A stretch of DNA of 64,000 nt from Micavibrio_C sp965231165. GTDB taxonomy: Bacteria; Pseudomonadota; Alphaproteobacteria; Micavibrionales; Micavibrionaceae. The notes beneath the pieces are model-generated. The model did no database searches. It was not told the DNA's origin and saw only the letters and a program-made list of their open reading frames with translations. The stretch lies in the NCBI GenBank assembly GCA_965231165.1, contig OZ246421.1:1116001-1180000 (forward strand). Direction: 5' to 3'. The stretch's first letter is position 1, and every line of letters begins with the position of its first letter. This document shows positions 40,701-49,700 of the stretch, piece after piece. The translations under genes and the position numbers were made by a program.

Positions 40701-43700
40701 TTGGAGCCGATCATGATGTTGCTGGAACCTGTGGTCAGGTTGTCGCCTGCACGGTCACCAATCGCGATGTTGCTGGCGCCGGACGTCACAACCATCAGGG
40801 CGCCATAGCCAAGCGCCGTATTTGCCGTGCCCGTGTTGGCAGACGCTGTCGCGCTACCCTGCAGGGCGAATGCGCCAACAGCCGTATTATAAGTGATCGC
40901 GCCTGTACCTGAGCTGTCAGCATACTGCATGGCGGCGTAGCCAACGGCCGTGCTTTCCTGTTTGGCTACGTTGGAGGTCAGCGCTGACCAACCGACCGCC
41001 GTGTTGCGCGTACCTATGGTCTGCTCATAAAGAGCACCCTCACCCAGGGCGGCGTTACTGCTACCCGTGGTGTTTCTGAAGAGAGAGCCTGAGCCCACGG
41101 CCACGTTATCAGTACCGGTCGTGTTGACCAGCATACTGCTGTGACCGATAGCGGTGTTCGATACGCCGGTATTCGCCGATGCTGTTGCGCTGCCACGCAG
41201 AGCCCCATAGCCAACGGCCGTATTGTACGCGACAGATGCAGAAGCCGTACTATCAGCATAGCGCATGGCCTCTGCGCCAACGGCCGTGTTTTCCTGTTTT
41301 GCAACATTGCTGCGCAAGCTGTTTACGCCAAGGGCCGTATTGTTTACACCTGTTGTGTTGTCCGCCAGCGAGGTTACACCTATGGCTGTATTGGCTGATC
41401 CTGTGTTGGTGGCGGTCAGGGCGTTAAAGCCAAGACCCGTATTATAGTCACCCGTCGAAATGACGTCGCCAGAACCTATCCCGATGACGGTGTTGTACTG
41501 TCCGCCAGAGGCAATCCCGTTACCGGCGTTCTGGCCCATCCACAGATTGAAATCTGTTGCGTAATCGGTTTTACCATCAGACAGATCATCAATGGCACCG
41601 CCGCCAGCGCCACAAGCGCCATCAACCCAGTTGGTGCCGTTATAGGTCAGGCATTCGCCGTTGGCGGCCGCGGTGATGACGACATCACCCAGATCGTCGA
41701 TATTGAGGCCTACAGGTGCCGCGGCACCCGCTGTACCGGCGATGGACACGCGGTCCGTCACACTGACTTTACCCGTCACCGCCAGAGCGTTGGTGCTGTT
41801 GTTCCATGCGAAGTTAGCACTGGCACCGAACGCGCCACCACTGTTGAACTGTACTTGCGTATTCGCACCCGCCGGTGTGCCGCCCGAGGTGATGATGTCG
41901 GTCCATGTGCCGTTCTGGTAACCTTCGAATTTGTTGGTCGTCGTATTGTAACGGATCATGCCGTTGACAGGTGAACCCGGTTGTTGCGCTGTCGTGCCGC
42001 GCGGCAATACGACAGAATCTGTGGCCGCACCCAGATCAAGTACGCTACGTGCTGTCAATTGCGTGGCTGGCACGTTCGGGTCAATCACCATCTTGCCGCC
42101 GAACAGGCCCATGGTGTTGGCCGCGCTGAAGTTTACCGCGCTATGGTTGCCCATAAATATGCCGAAAGACTGTGTACCGGAAACCTGCGGATCGGTCGCG
42201 GGGGCGGTGGCCGTTAATCCCAGACCGAAAGAACCAATACCCCCAGAAGTGACATTGACTTCCCGTCCCGCAGCTAAACTATAATTGCCTGCGGCCGTCG
42301 TCAGTGTCCCTATCGCCGTGCTGTTGCCGCCGCTGGCCGTCGTCCACGACCCCAAAGCCACAGAATTCCAGCCGCTGGCCGTGGTGGTGTTGCCCAGAGC
42401 CACGGCGCTGTTGCTACTGGCGATGGCATTGTCGCCCATGGCCATACTGAGATCGCCGATGCTGGCTTCATCCCATTGCGTACCATCCACCCGTCCGGCG
42501 CGGAAGGCTGCTTTTTGTACATCAAAGAACATCCGTGTGCCCGCGCCTGTTGCCGGAGGACTTCCCACACCCGTGAAGCTGCCCGAAACCATCAGGTCGC
42601 CAGTCGAGGAGAACACCAGCCCCGCATTCGCCGCAAAGCTGCCGCCGGAATTAAACTGGATACCGCGATCAGGCGATGCCGCTGTTCCGCCTGCGGTAAT
42701 AATGTCTGTCCAGACGCCGGCCTGATAACCTTCAAACTTGCCGGTCTGGCTGTTGTAACGCAGCATACCGTTGACGGGCGAACCAGGGCGCTGTGCCGTG
42801 TCGCCGCGTGGTACATTTATGGCGCCCGTACCCGTCAAGTCGAGCGTACCGGTGATTGTCTGGTTGCCTGTAACGGTCAGTGTGGATGTGCCATTGTTCC
42901 AAATATAGTTTGTGCTACCCCACAGGCGACCTGCACTGGCGTACTGGATAACACCGTCTGCACCGTAAGCAAAATCAGAGTTGATAACATCGCTGGCTTC
43001 GAAGCAATTTGCGCCTGTTTCATCGCAATATTCGTTGGCGTCCATAGAACCCAACGTACGGGTACGTGCGCGCGACCAGTTATTCAGGTAAGCAAACGGC
43101 GTGATCAGGTGCGCATCATCTGCTTGCGCGGGCACATAGTAACCAATCGGAATAGCGATTGCCCCCGCATTAGCCGTGTCAGTACCAAATGTGGCTGTCA
43201 CTGCTGCGCATATTGTGAAGTCACCCGTCGTGCTATCGCAGCGCCCCTCAACACCGATACCCAATGCGACGTTACCAGTAGCATTCATGTTATCAACACG
43301 ACCCAAAACACCCATGTTGTGGCCAGCACCCGTGATCGACGATGTCGAGCCATGGAGCATTTCACCGAATATTGCAGCCTTAACAGCCGTCGAGTTTGAT
43401 CCCGGCACACTTGTCTGCGTTGAGTATATGCCGCCCGTGGCGACATCTTCCCAAGTACCCGTCATAGATGTAGATGCAGTTTGGCCGATTGCCTTAAAGG
43501 TACCACCCGTTGTCCATGTCAAGTTGCTGGTGGCCGCAAAGCTGCCGCCAGAATTGAACTGGATGCCGCGATCAGGCGCAGAAGCGGAAGCTCCGGCGGT
43601 AATGATATCTGTCCAGACGCCGCCCTGATAACCCTCGAACTTGGCTGTCTGGCTGTTGTAACGGATCATGCCGTTGACGCCTGTCGGGCGTTGTGCCGTG

Positions 43701-46700
43701 TCGCCGCGCGGGACTGTCAGCGCGCCGGTGCCCACAATCTGCATCAGACCTGCGTTTGTTGTACCCGTAATCAGACCGCCGATGTTTAACTGGTTGCTGG
43801 CCGTTGCCGAAGGCGCATCGGCATTGTGACCGATCATAATATTGTAGGCGCCTGTGGTAATATTGCTACCGGCGCTGCTACCAATGGCGACGTTGTAAGA
43901 GGTATATCCCTGAAGATTCTGGAGTGCCGTTTTACCAATACCGACGTTTTCTACACCTGTCAGCGGCACACCAATAATGCCCTGGATCGCATTTACACCG
44001 ATAGCCGTATTCTCTTCACCTAAGTTATACTGCAGGGCAGTCACACCTATTGCAGTATTATCATTACCTGAGATATTCGTGCTGAGCGCCCCCTGGCCTA
44101 CCGCTGTGTTGAAAGTTCCCGTCGTATTCGCACTCAGGCTAGCATCACCGACCGCGGTATTCCTCCAACCTCCAGCATTGACCTTCAGGGCGCTATGACC
44201 AACCGCCGTATTATTCGTTCCCGTGTTCGCCGATGCTGTTACGCTGCCTTGCAGGGCCAGGGCACCAATCGCCGTGTTATATGTCGTTGTTACCCCTGCT
44301 ACGCTGTTGGCATAAAGCATGGCGTTGTAACCGATGGCCGTCGTCTCGCTGCCGCCGACGTTCGAAGCCATCACGTTTTTGCCGATCACGATGTTGCCAT
44401 AGCCGACCGTATTCGCCACCAGGCTGCTATCGCCAATGGCCACGTTGTTCGCACCGGTTGTCGTGGCCGTCAGCGCATCTTTACCTATCGCCAGGTTATA
44501 GCTACCGCCTGTTGTAACCGTTGTCAGTGCACGGTAACCGATGGCTATATTGTTATCAGCCGTGGTGATGGAATCCCCGGCCAGCTGACCGAGCGCCAGG
44601 TTATACTGGCCCGTCGCGGCAATCGCCCACGCATCGGCAGGCGTACCCATGAACAGGTTGAAATCTGTTACGTAATCTGATTCGGCATCACTCAGGTTAT
44701 CAATGGCGATAGAGCCCGCGCCAGCGATCATGTCTGTCCAGACACCCGCCTGATAGCCTTCAAATTTGTCGGTCTGGCTGTTGTAACGGATCATACCGTT
44801 AACACCCGTCGAAGGACGGCTGCCCGTTGCGCCAGCAGGCAGCGTTACTGCGGCGCTACCACCAAACACTGCCGATGAATTCGTTGCGCCCGGTGCCTGA
44901 ATGGTCAGGTAATTTACGCCGTTCGCCGCCACACCCAGCGCATCAGCACCGACATTATAGAGACCCGTGTTCAGATCGCCTGTAAAACTGTAAGCCGGAG
45001 TACCAACGGCACCGGCAACCATACCCATCTGCCCTGTCGTCAGGCGTGCAACCTCAGCACCGTTTGTAACAAAACCAATTGTATCAGCCGCTATGTTATA
45101 AAGGCCTGTATTCGTATCCGTGCTGAAGGAGAAGCTTGGCGCTCCTACCGCACCGTTACCGACGCGCACCGCCCCTGTGCCACTATTGGCAATCGTCATC
45201 ACATTATTGGCCAGATCCCACGTATAGTCTGCATCCGCGCCGAAAATGCCACCACTGTTAAATTGAATTTCTGTGTTGGAACCAGATGCTCCTGCCGATC
45301 CAGTCACGATATCCTGCCATGAGCCGGCCTGATAACCTTCAAACTTCCCGCTGACGCTATTATAACGCAGCATGCCATTGACGGGTGATGCCGGACGGTT
45401 GCCAACCTGACCGATCGGCAGAAGAACAGCGTCGGTGGAAGCGCCCAAATCAAGCGTTGCGCGCGCTGTCATCTGCTGCGCAGGCACACGCGGATCCACC
45501 ACGATCTTGCCACCGAATACGCCCATTGTGTTGCTGACGTTGAAATCAACACCACTCTGTGCGCCCATGAACAGGGCAAATGATTGGGCACCTGAAACGA
45601 TCGGGTTCGGTGATGGGCCGGTAGCGCTCAGGCCGAACGCCGCTGATCCGTCACCAGTCGCGGATATAAACACTTCGCGGCCAAAGGCCAGACTGTGATC
45701 GCCCGCGGCGACAGTCCCATAACCAGTCGCCACGCTGTGCAGACCCATATAGGTGTTATCCCAGCCCGTACCCGTCACAGTACCGACACGGAACGCGCCG
45801 GACTGCGTATCGAAGAACATGCGCGTCCCCGCACCCGTGGCCGGAACGCTGGCGGTGCCGGTATAGGTGCCGCTCAACAGCAGATCGCCATCGGCGGCAT
45901 ATATAAGATTACTGCTGGCCGCGAAGTTGCCGCCGCTGTTGAACTGAATGCCGCGGTCAGGCGCTGCCGCGCCGCCCGCCAGGCCCGATGTCAGGATGTC
46001 CTGCCATGCCCCCGCTTGGTAACCCTCGAACTTGCCGCTGACGCTGTTATAACGCAGCATACCGTTGACAGCCGATCCCGGGCGGGACGCCGTATCACCA
46101 CGCGGCAGGGTCAGAGCACCCGCGCCCGCAAGTACAAAGTTACCAGCTGTCATATCACCATAGAAGGCATCGGCGATGTTCAGATAGTTATTGGTGCCTG
46201 CCGTAGGCGGATTAAGATTGACGCCAATGATAACGTTGTAGTCACCTGTCGTAATCGCACCACCGGCATTCCTACCGATGGCAATGTTGTTGGAACCACT
46301 GGTTACGCCCAACAAGGCCGAATGGCCGAGCGCCGTGTTTGCCGTACCGGTGTTGTTTGCCGCCGTCGTGCTACCGCGCAGGGCATAGGCACCGAGGGCC
46401 GTATTATATGTGACTGCACCCACCGCTGTGCTATCGGCATAGCGCATCGCGTCAAGACCGACTGCCGTGCTCTCTTGCTTGGCAACATTACTGGCCAGCG
46501 TGTTTATACCAGCCGCCGTATTGCCAGAACCCGTGCTGACCGTCCCCGAACCTGTGCCGAGATAGAGTGTGGAGGACGTATTGCTGATAGCGTCGCTCAG
46601 ATCGTTAATCGCGATGGCACCGCCGCCCGCCGTCAGAATGTCCTGCCATAAACCGCCTTGATAGGCCTCGAACTTACCGCTCTCGCTATTGTAGCGGATC

Positions 46701-49700
46701 ATACCGTTGACACCTGTCGATGGACGCTGAGCGGTCGCGCCCGAAGGCAGCGTCACCGCGGCGCTACCACCAAAAACTGCCGAGGCATTCGCCGCACCCG
46801 GCGCTTGGATGGTCAGGTAATTCACACCGTTCGCGGCGACACCGATAGCATCAGTACCCGCATTATAAAGACCTGTGTTCAGGTCACCTGTAAAGCTGTA
46901 GGCCGGGGTACCAACGGCACCGGCAACCATGCCCATCTGTCCTGTCGTCAGACGCGCAACCTCAACGCCGTTTGTGGCAAAGCCGATTGTATCAGCCGCG
47001 ATATTATAAAGACCGGTATTGGGATCGGTGGTGAAGGAGAAGCTCGGCGTACCCACAGCACCGTTACCGACGCGCACCGCTGCCGTGCCGCTGTTGGCGA
47101 TGCCCAGAATATTGTTGGTCATGTCCCAAGTGTAATCGGCATCCGCACCCAGAACACCGCCGCTATTGAATTGAATTTCAGTGTTTGCGCCCGCCGCTGT
47201 GATGGCACCGCCGCCCGCCGTCAGAATGTCCTGCCATAAACCACCTTGATATGCCTCAAACTTTCCGTTGTCGGTGTTGTAACGGATCATGCCGTTTACG
47301 CCTGTGGACGGACGTGTGCCCGTCGCGCCTGATGGCAATGTAACTGCGGCGCTGCCGCCGAAGATTGCCGAAGCGTTGGCTACGCCCGGTGCCTGAATGG
47401 TCAGGTAATTGACGCCGTTGGCGGCGATACCTACAGCATCAGCACCGACATTATAAAGACCTGTGTTGGTATCCGTCGTGAAGGAGAAGCTTGGCGTTCC
47501 CACAGCACCGTTCCCGACGCGTACCGCCGCCGTGCCGCTGTTGGCGATACCCAGAATATTATTGGTCATGTCCCAGGTGTAATCCGCATCCGCGCCCAGA
47601 ACGCCGCCGCTGTTAAACTGGATTTGCGTGTTCGCGCCCGCTGCTGTGATTGCGCCGCCGCCGCTTGTCAGGATGTCCTGCCATGCGCCTGCCTGATAGC
47701 CTTCGAATTTTCCGTTCGTTGTATTGTAACGAACCATGCCGTTCGTCGGTGCTGCCGGACGGTTTGTGCCATCACCTACAGGCACCTTGATCGCGCCAGT
47801 ACCGCCCAAGGTCAGGTCACCGGCAGAATTGAAAACAAAATTCGCATCCGTACCCAATACACCGCCACTGTTGAAAACAACTTCGCGGTTGGTGCCGGGG
47901 GCCGCGACGCCGCCTGTGGCCACAGACAGGGCCGTAAAGCAATTCGCGCCATTTTCATCGCAATACTGGGCCGCGCCTACGCCGCCCTCGACATCCAGCG
48001 ACAAGGTGCCGCTGACAGCCGGGTTGGCGGCGGGCGTCTGATCAATGATCATTTTACCGCCCAGCAGGGCCAACGTATTATTAGCGGCCAGATTGATACC
48101 GTTCTGGTCACCCATAAAGATACCGTATGAGCTGGTGCCTGATACGATTGGCAGTGTGCCCGTAGAATCACCCAGACCATAAGCGAAGGCGTAAGGGCCA
48201 GTCGCCGAGACTTCGCGGCCAAACGCACCTGATGCGAGGCCGGACGCCGTCACATCAAGACCAATGCCGGAACTATAACCACCGATACTGCCGCTATCCC
48301 ATTGCGCACCTGTTACGCCACCGGCACGGAAAGCGCTGCCCTCCGGATCGAAGAACATGCGGGCACCAGCACCTGACACAGCCACACTCGGCGTTGCCGT
48401 ATAAGAACCCGTCACCAGCAGATCGCCGCCAACATGGAAATCATCAAGAGGGTCAGCCGTGCCGACACCGACGAAATCATCATTATAATAAAGGCGCTGA
48501 TCAACCAGCATCGTCCAGTGGCTGCCTGCGCCGCCGCCGCCGCCGCCGCTGGTGCCGATATCTTCCCAGACGTTGGTCATTGACGAACAGACTTGCAGCA
48601 AGTCACCCGACACATAACGGATCGCGCCGTGCAATGCGGCCACGCAGGCCACGGATGATGTGCCGACTTTGATCTCGCCATTCACATCCAGTTTCGCATT
48701 CGGATCAGCAACACCGATGCCGACATCGCCCGTGCTGTCAATGACAATGCGCGACGAACCGCCGGTAACCAGCGAAAGCGTATCAGCGCCCGCGCTGTAC
48801 ATACCTGTGCCGCCCTCGGTTTCAAAACCTGGGTTCGCCGCCGATGTTGTCGACATGTCGGAAATGAAACGATCGGCATTGATCACATTATTGACTGTTA
48901 AATCTTCCGTTGTCAGTATGCCGCCGACAGTCAGATCGTTCTGCACATTGGCATCAGTGACATCAAGACCCGCCGCATTCAGCGTCATCTCCGTGGTGCC
49001 GCCATAACTAAAGCCCAATCCGCCACCGGAGGCATAATAAATACCTGTGTCCGTATCACTGGTAAAACTGTAAGTCGGCGCGCCCGCTGTGGCATCACTG
49101 CCACGCAGAACGGCACCAAATATGGCGTTACCTGCTACATCGATCGTGCTGTCAAAATCAGTCGCGCCATCGACATCTAACGTGCCGGTCAGGATAGAGT
49201 TTCCGGTGACATTGAGATTGGCACCCACAGCCAGATCGCTTCCGATATCCAGATCAGCGCCGAAAATGCTGTCGCCATCAGCCGACAGACCGCCGCCACT
49301 ATTGAATTTCAGGCCGGAATCGGAACCCATGACGCCGCCCGTACCACCGACACCGCCAACGTTAAACTGAATCTCGCCATCATCACCGACAGCGGAAACA
49401 ACGGCACCCGCACCACCGATATCAAGCCAGGCCGCGCCATCGCATATCTGCAGAACCTCTTGTGTGCCGCCTCCGGTATCACGGCGCAGCAACCCTTTGT
49501 CGGCAGCGACGGAACAGGCCGTCAGCATTGTCTCATCCGGCAGCATAAACAAAGCACCTGCGGACAAATCGAGTTGCGCCCCTGCCGCAAATTGAGCATT
49601 GGTATCGAAACCGACATCTGCGCCGGAGAATTGCGCGCCCTGCGACACGTCCAGCTCGCGGTTTGTTGTAATTTGGTCGGGGTTGCCTGATTTAATCGAC

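Larger units (their letters stand above)
37610..47740 (-). repeat. Thirteen Trp-capped fibre modules
   Basis: Within the giant protein, the module NGM(I/L/V)RY(N/D)-x(3-5)-KF-x(2)-(Y/R)Q-x-G-x-W-x-D(I/M) occurs 13 times, the last one at 36600-36665, just outside this interval. Each is preceded by a (T/A)xxP linker and followed by either IQFNSGGxF or a short (A/I)IDDLSDA segment. These join the longer repeat arrays and are the most regular unit of the fibre. Confidence 0.85.

Noticed and set aside
35345..48600. Dense repeats that might be taken for a CRISPR array or satellite DNA
   Set aside because: Repeats are in frame, vary mostly at third positions and encode regular beta-turn motifs. There are no constant-length spacers and no cas genes.
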